Source of the DNA: Rhizobium leguminosarum
Lineage (GTDB): Bacteria > Pseudomonadota > Alphaproteobacteria > Rhizobiales > Rhizobiaceae
Length of the DNA: 64,000 bases
Assembly (NCBI RefSeq): GCF_017876795.1
Contig: NZ_JAGIOR010000001.1
Location: 3,870,501-3,934,500 of the forward strand
Direction: 5' to 3'
The position numbers were made by a program, and so were the translations under genes. Under the pieces are notes generated by a model. It was not told the origin of the DNA and made no database searches. It saw only the letters and a program-made list of their open reading frames with translations. This document shows, piece after piece, positions 28,469 to 36,816 of the stretch. The stretch's first letter is position 1, and the number at the start of each line of letters is the position of its first letter.

Positions 28469-28846
28469 GCTCGCCAGATACTATCCGGTGAGCTCACATC
28501 CGGCCCTCAGCCAGCACTACCGAGTAGGTGAAACTGAAAATCAATGGGGCGTAGACGCCGCATACACTTCCATCGGCCTATCCCACGGATCAAGGCCATG
28601 GAAGGCAGTCAGCGACGTGAATTTAGGTTCGCCCATTTTTTGCTTTGTAGACTATTCAGTTAAAACGGCGAAGTGTCATCGCTGCTGCGCGACAACAACG
28701 AAAACGATCATTACAAATATCGATACCCAGATCAGTGTAAGCGTTGTTCCGGGCACACCGCGCCTTGACCACGACGGGTTTGAAGGGTCGAGAGCCAGCC
28801 ATGACGTGGATCGGAACTATGCGCCAAAAGGAGCTGGCAGCCGATG

Positions 28847-29323
28847 TTACTTACGCAGCATGTGAAGGTCGAATCGAGCGATTTCCGTTTCCAGCACATC
28901 TAATTGCTCGCATGTTTCCGCAATAATTACATCGGTGCGGTCATAATTCCCAAGGATGCGCACCCCGTATCCCTCAAGGTATATATCCATGAACCGAGCC
29001 TCGCGCAGACTACGCCGCAGTATGCGTTGAAATTCGGAGCTTGCGGAAACTATGGGTCGAAGCACTCCTGAAAAGTTCACGATGGTGCCGGCGTTTCCAA
29101 GATGATTATAGAGCGCGAGAAATTTTCTCTCCCCGGCTAAATAATCCTGAAGTTGATTGGCTTTTAGAGCACTTTCATAGGTGAACAAACTTGTCGCCGT
29201 ACATTCCGCTTCGGTCAGCCAATGATCGAAAACAGAGACAAAAGCAAAAGGTACGCCCAGACTGGCAATCTCCTGATCGCCAATATCGGGAAAGTGGTAC
29301 TGGTGCGGAATAATGACGGCCAT
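28847..29323 (-). CDS. Unknown 158-residue protein of the island
   Basis: A soluble, helix-rich protein (MAVIIPHQYHFPDIGDQEIA ... ETEIARFDLHMLRK) without signal peptide, membrane segment or a motif I recognise. Acidic and aromatic residues are spread along the chain. It converges with the helicase remnant (before the IS66 insertion they were about 290 bp apart). It is one of the few island genes that are not part of an IS or a recombinase unit, so it may be cargo. I give it no function. Confidence 0.55.
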   Translation of the reverse strand: MAVIIPHQYHFPDIGDQEIASLGVPFAFVSVFDHWLTEAECTATSLFTYESALKANQLQDYLAGERKFLALYNHLGNAGTIVNFSGVLRPIVSASSEFQRILRRSLREARFMDIYLEGYGVRILGNYDRTDVIIAETCEQLDVLETEIARFDLHMLRK

Positions 29324-29416
29324 AACGCTGCTCAGACAAGGTGGTCCAGAGCTACCTCTATGAGTTGTAAGCTGTCAATCGTCTGCGTCCCGGCAATTGA
29401 AGCTTTTGAGCACATA

Positions 29417-29623
29417 TCACACCACCAAGTTATTCCACGGCAGGAGTTCTCCTATTCGGCTCTGCTTGTGGCCATTGACGATGGCGGTCAGGGCCCTGGC
29501 CAAATACGCATACGGATCGACGGCATTGAGCTTGCAAGTCTCGATCAGCGAGGCGATGATAGCCCAGTTCTCCGCTCCAGCGTCATGTCCGGCGAAGAGC
29601 GCGTTCTTCCGATTGAGAGCAAT
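29417..29623 (-). pseudogene. tnpC: IS66 tnpC, 3' piece
   Basis: On the minus strand this reads LNRKNALFAGHDAGAENWA, then IIASLIETCKLNAVDPYAYL and a stop at 29417. It corresponds to the C-terminus of the complete TnpC at 26813-28468. It is the continuation of the frame that breaks off at 32200. The terminal gcaat (29619-29623) is shared with the other side of module 1. Confidence 0.9.
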
Positions 29624-30105
29624 GCCCCGTTCATTCTGCCCATGTCGGCGATGAAGTCGAGGTCCATTACCGCTGGCATCCGTATTTCGGCCAGAGGGTC
29701 TCCATTCGCCGTGTCGAACAACGAGCGACAGGCCGGTTTCTAAAGGTCATGGGACCGACAGGTGTCGTGGTCTCGATTTCGGGATGGATGACTGATCCTG
29801 TGGTGTGCGGCGGCATGACCATGGGAACGCCACGCGTCGATCTTGCGGCGCTGATCGAACTGAACAGGCTGGTCACCGGCGGCGACAAGGCATCACTCTT
29901 CCGAGGTGGACGTAGAATCACTCAGGAGGAAGACGATGAGATCCCGCAATACGCTGGTGCCGGCGTCAGGCCGGCAACTCAACCTGATATTCAAAACCCG
30001 GACGCTCGACGGACTGAGCGACAAGGATCGCAAGACGGCGATATCGACACTGGCCTGCCTGCTGATGCAGGCGGCCGGACTGGTCGTCGAGGAGCTCAAC
30101 GATGA
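29624..30105 (+). CDS. DUF5372-like protein, body of gene split by integration
   Basis: The frame is open from the left terminus (after a stop at 29614) but has no ATG, GTG or TTG before the conserved region RWHPYFGQRVSIRRVEQ (about 29665-29715). Downstream come the VVVSISGWMTDPVVCGG segment and RVDLAALIELNRLV, the pattern I associate with DUF5372 proteins found next to transposon recombinases; that family call is moderate. The missing start (ATG 32186, AAGGAG before it) is at the right end of the module. Joined, the gene has 167 codons including stop. Its last 170 bases overlap the next gene in another frame. Confidence 0.7.
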
Positions 30106-30115
30106 CCAGCACTGA
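29936..30115 (+). CDS. Small helical accessory protein of recombinase module 1
   Basis: A 59-residue product with an excellent site (AGGAGG, 6 bases before ATG). The sequence RQLNLIFKTRTLDGL and ISTLACLLMQAAGLVVEELN suggests two helices. A positional equivalent exists in module 2 (34126-34311), also in the +1 frame relative to the DUF5372 frame. It overlaps the recombinase start by 14 bases, so translation is probably coupled. Confidence 0.7.
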   Translation: MRSRNTLVPASGRQLNLIFKTRTLDGLSDKDRKTAISTLACLLMQAAGLVVEELNDDQH

Positions 30116-32171
30116 TTTAATGCCGGCAGCGTTACTCGCACGCAAGGCCATCGTTTACGTACGGCAATCCACGCAGTCGCAGGTGATGACCAATCTGGAA
30201 GGCCAGCGACGACAGTACGATCTTGTTGACGTCGCGCGACAACGCGGCTTTATCGACATTGAGGTCATTGATGACGACCTGGGGCGCTCCGCCAGCGGAA
30301 CGGTCGCGCGACCCGGCTTCGATCGTCTCGTCGCCCTGCTGTGCGCCGGCAAAGTTGGTGCCGTTTTTTGCTTCGACGCCTCACGCCTCGCACGTAACGG
30401 CCGCGACTGGCACCATCTGCTCGAACTATGCGGCCTTGTTGAAGCCCGCGTCATAGATCACGACGGTATCTACAATCCCTGTCGGCCCAATGATCGTCTG
30501 CTGCTGGGGATGAAGGGCAGTATCAGCGAGTTCGAACTGGGCGTGCTGAGAGCCCGCATGCTCGACGCCGCCAGATCGAAAGCGCGGCGCGGCGAATTGC
30601 GACTTTCCGTTCCGTTCGGCTACATTTGGCATCGCGAGGCGGGGCTTGGACTGGACCCCGATCTGCGTCTGCAAGACGTGATCCGATCCATATTCGCCCG
30701 TTTCCACGAGCTTGGAAGTGCGCGTCAGGTGCTGCTATCGATGACGAAAGATCAGATCCACTTCCCGCGACCGTCGGATGAAGGTCGCATGACCAGCTTC
30801 GTCTGGACGCCAGTCCGTTATCGCAATGTTATCGGCATCCTCAAAAACCCCTTCTACGCCGGCGTCTACGTCTATGGGAAGAGCGAGAAGCGAACTGCCA
30901 TCGTTGATGGACGAGCGCGTCGCAGCTATGGGCATGGCAAGCCCGTCGGCACCTGGGAGGTGATGATCCGGGACCATCACGAAGGTTACATCAGTTGGGA
31001 CGAGTACGAGCGCAACCAACAGCAATTGGCGCTCAATAATTATGGCCGCTCGGGCGGGACCAAATCGGGCCGCGGCGGCAAAGCGCTATTATCGGGTCTC
31101 CTAACCTGCGGACGGTGTGGGCGGCGACTGAGTGTTGCCTATACTGGCAATCCACAAAGTCCTGTCTATCGCTGCTACAAACAGAATCTGATGATGGGCT
31201 TGCCCCGTTGCATGACGTTCGGCGGCCTGAAGGTCGATGCGGCGGTTGCGCGCGAGTTGTTGCGCGCGGTAGAACCGTTAGCGATCGAAGCGACCTTTGA
31301 AGCAGAGCGGATGCACCGGGAGCGGCAAGAAGACCAACGCCACATTCACGACCTGGAGCTACAACAGGCTCGCTACGAGACCAGCCTGGCTGAACGTCGC
31401 TATGCGGCATGCGATCCCGACAACCGTCTCATTGCCGCGCAGCTTGAGAAGAATTGGGAAACTGCATTACGCCGCGTGCGCGATCTGGAAGTGCGCAAGC
31501 CTGCCGAAAGTCCCTCAACCATCGAGGTTGATCCGGGCACCTTTACAAACCTCGCTGATAATCTGCACGCGGCCTGGGAATCGCCTGATGTGACCATGCG
31601 GGTGCGCCAGCAATTGCTTCGTTCCTTGATTGCCGACATTGTCGTTGATGTCGACGATGCGGTTCGAGATGTGGTGCTGACGATTCATTGGAAAGGCGGC
31701 AAGCACTCGGAGTTGAAAGTTCGCAAACCTCGGACTGGTGAACACGGCTGTGCCACCACGGACGATGCTCTGGCGGTGATGCGCAGCATGGCTGGTCGCT
31801 GGTCCGATGAACATATCGCCGCATCGCTCAATCGAATGGGCATGCCCACAGGGCAAGGAAAAACCTGGACCGCACACCGCGTCGCTTCCGTAAGACGCGT
31901 ACGCGCAATCCACGCGTACAAATCAGCCGACAAAGACGGCGAATGGCTGACCATGACAGAGGCTGCGGCGGCTTTGGGCGTGACCAATCATCGGATACGC
32001 CATCTGATCAAGACGAAGGTGTTGTCTGCCGAACAGGTGGTTCGCGGTGCGCCGTATCAAATCAGGGCCAGCGACCTGACTTCGGCGACGGTCCAAGCCG
32101 CGATAGCCCGAAAGGGCCGCCCGTGTCGCATTGCTGACGCGGACACGCTTCCAATGTTTACAGATACTTAG
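30102..32171 (+). CDS. Large serine recombinase, module 1
   Basis: A 689-residue recombinase. The catalytic domain (about residues 12-165) has the nucleophile serine in VYVRQSTQSQV and downstream arginines in DASRLARNGRDWHH. A recombinase domain follows, with RYRNVIGILKNPFYAGVY, then a zinc ribbon with LLTCGRCGRRLS, a coiled-coil region and a C-terminal helix-turn-helix (WLTMTEAAAALGVTNHRIRHL). The ATG overlaps the stop of the DUF5372 frame (ATGA) and has GAGGAG upstream. The frame is complete. It most likely integrates and excises its own module. Confidence 0.93.
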   Translation: MTSTDLMPAALLARKAIVYVRQSTQSQVMTNLEGQRRQYDLVDVARQRGFIDIEVIDDDLGRSASGTVARPGFDRLVALLCAGKVGAVFCFDASRLARNGRDWHHLLELCGLVEARVIDHDGIYNPCRPNDRLLLGMKGSISEFELGVLRARMLDAARSKARRGELRLSVPFGYIWHREAGLGLDPDLRLQDVIRSIFARFHELGSARQVLLSMTKDQIHFPRPSDEGRMTSFVWTPVRYRNVIGILKNPFYAGVYVYGKSEKRTAIVDGRARRSYGHGKPVGTWEVMIRDHHEGYISWDEYERNQQQLALNNYGRSGGTKSGRGGKALLSGLLTCGRCGRRLSVAYTGNPQSPVYRCYKQNLMMGLPRCMTFGGLKVDAAVARELLRAVEPLAIEATFEAERMHRERQEDQRHIHDLELQQARYETSLAERRYAACDPDNRLIAAQLEKNWETALRRVRDLEVRKPAESPSTIEVDPGTFTNLADNLHAAWESPDVTMRVRQQLLRSLIADIVVDVDDAVRDVVLTIHWKGGKHSELKVRKPRTGEHGCATTDDALAVMRSMAGRWSDEHIAASLNRMGMPTGQGKTWTAHRVASVRRVRAIHAYKSADKDGEWLTMTEAAAALGVTNHRIRHLIKTKVLSAEQVVRGAPYQIRASDLTSATVQAAIARKGRPCRIADADTLPMFTDT

Positions 32172-32204
32172 AGAAGGAGTGCACAATGACTCAGGTCCGG
32201 CAAT
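32172..32204 (+). promoter_or_regulatory. Right-end translation start of the split DUF5372 gene plus core repeat
   Basis: Immediately after the recombinase stop (TAG at 32169-32171) comes AGAAGGAG, then ATG at 32186 and the codons for M-T-Q-V-R. The module ends at 32199 and gcaat follows. In the integrated state this frame stops within three codons in IS66 sequence. Joined through gcaat to 29624 it continues in frame into the DUF5372 body. Confidence 0.8.
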
Positions 32205-33533
32205 CGGCCTAATGGTTCGCTCGACGCTGTTGTTGTCGATCTCGACGCGACCGTCGGTCAGATAGACGCAGAGCCCATCCCAGTATTTGGCGACATAGGC
32301 GAGTGCTTCGCCGAGCGGCGACTTGCCAGCGACGCGGGCCCGATGAAGCATGAGCCATGTCCGCATGTCTGCGATCAACGGCGCTGACCGTGCCTGCCTC
32401 CCAGTAAGGCGAGCGTCGGCGTCGAGACCGCGCAGTTCTGCTTCGATGCGATAGAGTTCGCCAATCCGCTTCACACCTTCCTCGGCAATCGGAGTCGAGC
32501 CGGTGCGTGTGATCTCGACCAGCTTACGCCGGGCATGCGCCCAGCAATAGGCTAGCCGGATGTCGGGACCGGTGCGGTCCGGTGCAATCAAGCGGTTATA
32601 TCCGGCGTAACCGTCCACCTGAAGGACGCCTGTGAACCCTTGCAATATCCGTTCGGCATGCTGCCCGCCACGCCCTGGTGCGTAGGTAAAGGCTACGCCG
32701 GGTGGAGCACCTCCGCCCCATGGTCGGTCATCGCGGGCCAAGGCCCAGAAGTATCCAGTTTTGGTTTTGCGGGAGCCAGGATCGAGGACTGGCGCACGGG
32801 TCTCGTCCATGAACAGCTTGGTGGACCGCTTCAGGTCGGCGATCAGAGCGTCGAAGACCGGGCGAAGCTCGAATGCCGCCCGGCCGACCCAGTCGGCGAG
32901 CGTCGAACGGTCGAGATCGATACCCTGGCGGCTCATGATCTGGGCCTGCCGGTAGAGCGGCAGATGATCGGCGTATTTGGACACCAGCACATGCGCGATG
33001 GTCGCCTCTGTCGGCAACCCGGCGTGGATCAATCTTGCAGGCGCTGGAGCCTGGGCAACGCCGTCGGTGCAAGCACGGCAGGCATATTTGGGACGACGAG
33101 TGACGATGACGCGGAACTGCGCCGGGATGACGTCCAGCCGCTCGGCTACATCTTCGCCTATGCAATGCAGGCCGCCGCCGCAGGCACAGATCAAGCTTTC
33201 TGGTTCAATGATCTCCTCGATACGGGGAAGGTGGGCAGGAAGAGAGCCACGATTGGCGGCGCGTGGTTTTGGGTGCGGCTTACCCGAGGCGCTGTCGGCC
33301 TCGTCTTCGGCGTGGACGGCGGCGATGGCTGTTTCCAGGTCCTCCAGGGCGAGGTCGAATTGCTCGGGATCGGCTTTCTCGGATTTGCGGCCAAAGGCTG
33401 CCTGCTTGAAAGCGGCGACCAGCTTCTCCAGCCGTTCGATCCGCTCATCCTTGCGAACTTCACGCGCTTGCGCCGCGATCAGCATCGCCTTCAGCGCAGC
33501 AATATCGTCCGGCAGATCGACGGCGTCTAACAT
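32200..33533 (-). pseudogene. tnpC: IS66 tnpC, 5' piece
   Basis: About 445 residues of TnpC from MLDAVDLPDDIAALKAMLIA to EIDNNSVERTIRPIA. It includes the coiled-coil N-terminus, FGRKSEKADPEQFDLALEDL, the zinc region LICACGGGLHCIGEDVAERL, and FMDETRAPVLDPGSRKTKTG with a catalytic aspartate. The frame then runs into module 1 on its antisense strand and stops at 31923. The missing C-terminus is at 29417-29623. Confidence 0.92.
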
Positions 33534-33600
33534 GACGAGAGTTTATCAAATTCTGCCTCGTTGACCGTCGGAATGTGCCAAGCGAGTCATCGTGACGCAC

Positions 33601-33806
33601 CTATTCGATTGCCGTCGGCGCTCTTGCCTCGACAGCACGAACCCGACGCCAGTCGAGCCCCGCAAACAGCGCCTCGAACTGGGCATGTCCCAAGGTCATC
33701 AGGCCGTCCCTTACATCTGGCCAGGTGAACGTGTGCTCCTCCAGCCGCTTGTAGGCCATCACCACACCGCTGCCATCCCAGTAGATCAGCTTCAACCGGT
33801 CGGCCC
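33601..33806 (-). pseudogene. tnpB: IS66 tnpB, 3' piece
   Basis: The minus strand encodes ADRLKLIYWDGSGVVMAYKR and GHAQFEALFAGLDWRRVRAV up to a stop at 33601. It matches the C-terminal half of the intact TnpB at 26397-26750 (GDRLKILVWDGSGM). Similarity ends abruptly at 33806, where module 2 begins. Confidence 0.9.
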
Positions 33807-34289
33807 AACGACCGACATTCTGCATACGGTTTTCGTTTTGCGACGATCGTCTATCCATGGCATCCCCTGTTCGGGAATAAGGTGCAGGTCTCGCCGTATC
33901 GTCGCGGCAAGAGCCTGATGTCCATTTATACGGACAAGCGGCCCGATCTATCCCGTGAGTTGCCGAACTGGATGTTCGACGAGAGCTATTGCAGCGGCAT
34001 GAGGCTTGGGCCACCCGAGATCAGCATCGATGGCCTTAACGAACTGGCGGCCGCGTTGGCGTCGTTCGGCGCGACTCATAAAAGAGGCGCAACATCCCGT
34101 CCTTCAAGGAAGAAGGAGAAGGGTGATGCGAAGCAGGCGACATCAAAATCGCGACCAGCTCGTCTTGAAGCTGGAGCGCCAAAATCTTCAGGTGCCCGTC
34201 AAGAACGTCAAGGGGTTGGTGGAAGCGCTGGCGGATCTTCTGCTGGAGGCATTGGAGGTAAACAGAACGACGAAGACAGGAGGCGTTGA
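33807..34289 (+). CDS. DUF5372-like protein body, module 2, no start codon
   Basis: The frame is open from the IS66/module boundary and contains TIVYPWHPLFGNKVQVSPYR and LPNWMFDESYCSG, aligning with the module 1 protein. A GTG at 33882 is the first usual start codon but lies inside the conserved region. As in module 1 the true start was probably at the other, now lost, end. The 3' part overlaps the next small gene in the +1 frame and stops across the recombinase start. Confidence 0.6.
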   Translation, partial: NDRHSAYGFRFATIVYPWHPLFGNKVQVSPYRRGKSLMSIYTDKRPDLSRELPNWMFDESYCSGMRLGPPEISIDGLNELAAALASFGATHKRGATSRPSRKKEKGDAKQATSKSRPARLEAGAPKSSGARQERQGVGGSAGGSSAGGIGGKQNDEDRRR

Positions 34290-34311
34290 TGAACACGAAG
34301 ATCACGCCTGA
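34126..34311 (+). CDS. Small helical accessory protein of recombinase module 2
   Basis: A 61-residue product, ATG at 34126 with GGAG 7 bases upstream. It has a basic start (MRSRRHQNRDQLVLKL) and a helix VKGLVEALADLLLEALEV that parallels the module 1 protein. It overlaps the recombinase start by 23 bases. Confidence 0.6.
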   Translation: MRSRRHQNRDQLVLKLERQNLQVPVKNVKGLVEALADLLLEALEVNRTTKTGGVDEHEDHA

Positions 34312-35924
34312 CCATCTTAGCCGCGCCGCTGTGGTCTATGTCCGCCAGTCCACAATGACTCAGGTCACCGGCAATCTTGAAAGCCAGCGCCGACAGTATG
34401 ATCTCGCAGGAGCCGCAACAACGACCGGCTTTGCATCGGTGACCGTAATCGATGACGATCTTGGCCGTTCGGGTTCGGGCAGCATGGAGCGCCCTGGATT
34501 CGAACGGCTTGTGGCACAGGTCTGCTCCGGCGACGTGGGAGCGGTCTATTGCATAGAGGCATCACGCCTGGCGCGGAATGGCAGGGACTGGCATCACCTG
34601 ATCGACCTTTGCGCGCTTGCCGGTACGCTGGTCATCGATCCAGACGGCGCCTATGATCCCCGGCTCGTCAACGATCGTCTGCTGCTTGGATTGAAAGGCA
34701 CGATGTCGGAATACGAGCTTAGCTTGATGCGCCAGCGCGGCATCGCCGCACGCGATTCCAAGGCAGGACGTGGGGAACTGCGGTTTATGCTGCCGCCAGG
34801 TTTGTGCTGGAGCGAAGTGGGCAAGATCGAGATTGATCCGGACGAACATGTAGCTGAGACGATCAGGCTCGTTTTTGCCAAATTCCGGGAACTGGGAAGT
34901 GGACGACAGGTCTTTTTGTGGCTGCGGTCGGCCGATATCAAGATGCCGGTCGTTCTGCGCAATGTCGACGTCTGCAAACTCGTCTGGAAAGCGCCAGCCT
35001 ACCACAGCGTCATGCAGATCCTCCACAATCCACTCTACGCGGGCGCCTATGCCTTCGGAAGACGCGCGCAGCGAACGCGGATCGTCGATGGCCGCGCTCG
35101 CAAGACCACAGGGGTACGCAAGCCAAGGGACGAATGGAGCGTGCTGCTGCGCGACAATCATCAAGGTTACATCAGTTGGCGGGAGTACGAGGAGAACCAC
35201 AAGCTACTGGCCGAGAACGCGCACATGAAGAAGAACTGCGATCGCAAATCAGCGCGTGGCGGCCGTGCCCTTTTGACGGGACTGATGCGATGCGGTCGCT
35301 GTGGCCGAATGATGCGCGTCTTTTACGGCAGCGCAAAAGGCAACGCGCATCGCTATCAATGCCGCGGCGACGATGCACACGTGGGTGTCGGCCTTTGTAT
35401 CGGCATTGGCGGCGTCAGGGTCGATCGCGCCGTTGCGGCCCAAATTCTGGAAGCGGTGTCTGATCGTGCCGTCGAAGCGGCGATCTTCGCCTCGGATCAT
35501 GTCGAGCGGTCCCGAAGAGATGTCATTGCGGCAATCGAGCGGGACCTCGAAGGCGCACGCTACGAAGCGCTGCTGGCCAGTCGCAGGTATGAGCTTGTGG
35601 ACCCGGCCAAGCGGCATGTTGCACGCGAACTGGAGGCCCGATGGAATGATGCCCTGGAGCGAGTAGGCGTGCTTGAGCGCAAGATCAAGGAACTATCCGC
35701 GCTGTCAGCAGCGCGACCAACCATCGATCGTGGCCGCCTCCTGCAGCTTGCCCAGGATTTGCCGACCGTATGGAATACGCCATCCACTGAGACGCGAACA
35801 AAGCAGCGGCTCATCCACATCCTGGTTCAGGAGATTATTTGCGATCTCGATGATGCGACCAACGAGGCGGTGCTGTTGATCCATTGGACCGGAGGTCGGC
35901 ACACAGAGGTGCGTGTGGCGCGCG
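34289..35924 (+). pseudogene. Large serine recombinase, module 2, C-terminus cut by IS21
   Basis: About 545 native residues remain. The catalytic part has VYVRQSTMTQVTGNLESQRR and EASRLARNGRDWHH, a recombinase domain with HSVMQILHNPLYAGAYAFGR follows, then a zinc ribbon (LMRCGRCGRMM). The start ATG at 34289 has GGAGG 5 bases upstream. The frame enters IS21 at 35925 and stops at 35941. Compared with module 1, roughly 140 residues including the terminal helix-turn-helix are missing, so activity is doubtful although the catalytic domain is whole. Confidence 0.88.
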
Positions 35925-36057
35925 TGTCAACGCCGGAGTAAAATCAGGCCAATGGGCGGAGCAAAACCAGGCCACTTGTGGCGCACGCATGAAACCTCCG
36001 GGAGGGCGTAGCCCGAGCGGGGGTCTCATGCGTGCGCGGAGATTTTCTGAAGGGGTT

Positions 36058-36816
36058 TCAGCCGGCCTTTCGGGCGCGGCTTTGGGCGAGACGATAGCTA
36101 TCGCCGTTCATCTCCAGGATGTTGACGTGGTGGGTGATGCGATCGAGCAGTGCGCCGGTGAGACGCTCCGATCCCAAGGTTTCTGTCCATTCGTCAAACG
36201 GAAGATTGCTGGTGACCAGGGTCGCGCCGCGTTCATAGCGTTGTGAGATCAGCTCGAACAGCAATTCTGCGCCGGTTTTTGAGAGCGGCACAAAGCCCAG
36301 CTCATCGATGATGAGAAGCTGGTAGGCTGCCATCTGCTTCTGGAACCGCAGCAGCCGTCGCTCGTCGCGCGCCTCCATCATCTCACTGACCAGGGCGGCG
36401 GCCGTGGTGAACCCAACGGACAGGCCCTTCTGGCATGCCGCCAGGCCGAGACCGAGCGCGACATGCGTCTTTCCCGTGCCGCTCGGGCCGAGCGCAATGA
36501 CGTTCTCCCGCCGTTCGATCCATTCGCAACGCGCCAGTTCCAGCACCTGCATCTTGTTGAGCTTCGGGATGGCGGCGAAGTCGAAGCTGTCGAGGCTTTT
36601 TACGACCGGGAACCTGGCCGCCTTGATGCGGCGCTCGACCTTGCGGCGATCCCGTTCGATCATCTCCCTTTCGGCAAGCCGGAAGAGATAGCCGACATGA
36701 TCGACGCCCTCGGTGGCACATAGCCGGGCCAGCTTCTGGTATTCGCGCTGGAATGTCGGGAGCTTCAGGATCTTGAGGTAATGGACAAGCAGGATCTCAG
36801 GTGCTTCGGTGCTCAT
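36058..36816 (-). CDS. istB: IS21 helper ATPase IstB, copy 2
   Basis: The same 252-residue product as copy 1 by translation (GPSGTGKTH, LLIIDELGFVP). The start overlaps the istA stop. Intact. Confidence 0.95.
   Translation of the reverse strand: MSTEAPEILLVHYLKILKLPTFQREYQKLARLCATEGVDHVGYLFRLAEREMIERDRRKVERRIKAARFPVVKSLDSFDFAAIPKLNKMQVLELARCEWIERRENVIALGPSGTGKTHVALGLGLAACQKGLSVGFTTAAALVSEMMEARDERRLLRFQKQMAAYQLLIIDELGFVPLSKTGAELLFELISQRYERGATLVTSNLPFDEWTETLGSERLTGALLDRITHHVNILEMNGDSYRLAQSRARKAG

Larger units (their letters stand above)
25859..28565 (+). mobile_element. IS66-family element, complete, with 8-bp target duplication
   Basis: A 2707-bp element with tnpA, tnpB and tnpC. Terminal inverted repeats begin gtaagcgccgtctccgcccc at the left and, on the other strand, gtatgcggcgtctacgcccc at the right. 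The flanking octamer acttccat occurs at 25851-25858 and 28566-28573, the length expected for IS66. It landed 18 bp after the helicase stop codon, so it broke no gene there. Confidence 0.96.
29624..32199 (+). mobile_element. Serine-recombinase module 1, complete, inserted in IS66 tnpC
   Basis: A 2576-bp insertion flanked by gcaat (29619-29623 and 32200-32204). Deleting the module plus one gcaat rebuilds tnpC exactly (codons for ERTIRPIALNR). It carries three overlapping genes in one direction: a DUF5372-like gene, a 59-codon gene and a large serine recombinase. The start codon and ribosome-binding site of the first gene lie at the opposite (right) end, so that gene is whole only when the ends are joined. 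I infer site-specific integration by the encoded recombinase through a circular intermediate. Confidence 0.88.
29368..33806 (-). mobile_element. Second IS66-family element, entered by recombinase modules, right part lost
   Basis: Pieces of one minus-strand IS66 element. The 3' end of tnpC is at 29417-29623, the 5' part of tnpC at 32200-33533 and the 3' part of tnpB at 33601-33806. The tnpB-tnpC gap (67 bp) is like that of the complete IS66 copy (62 bp). A candidate terminal repeat gtaagctgtcaatcg starts at 29368. Module 1 separates the tnpC pieces and module 2 starts inside tnpB. The rest of tnpB, tnpA and the right terminus are missing. Confidence 0.8.
33807..35924 (+). mobile_element. Serine-recombinase module 2, right end lost
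   Basis: A paralogue of module 1, in the same gene order and orientation, entering the same IS66 element within tnpB. The word cattctgc lies near the left end of both modules (29632 and 33816) and exactly 34 bases before tggcatcc in both. The right end, with the recombinase C-terminus, was removed by IS21 copy 2 at 35925, so no flanking repeat can be tested. Confidence 0.78.

Noticed and set aside
28676..28756. Possible 26-residue single-helix peptide on the minus strand (GTG start)
   Set aside because: The hydrophobic run is suggestive, but the start site is weak and there is no second copy or context to support it.
28440..28865. 141-codon open frame after IS66 tnpC
   Set aside because: It spans the IS66 terminus and the target duplication, so it is an artefact of the insertion.
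24332..29323. A complete Gabija-type defence system
   Set aside because: Only the helicase part is present, without Walker A, and no OLD nuclease gene is in the window.
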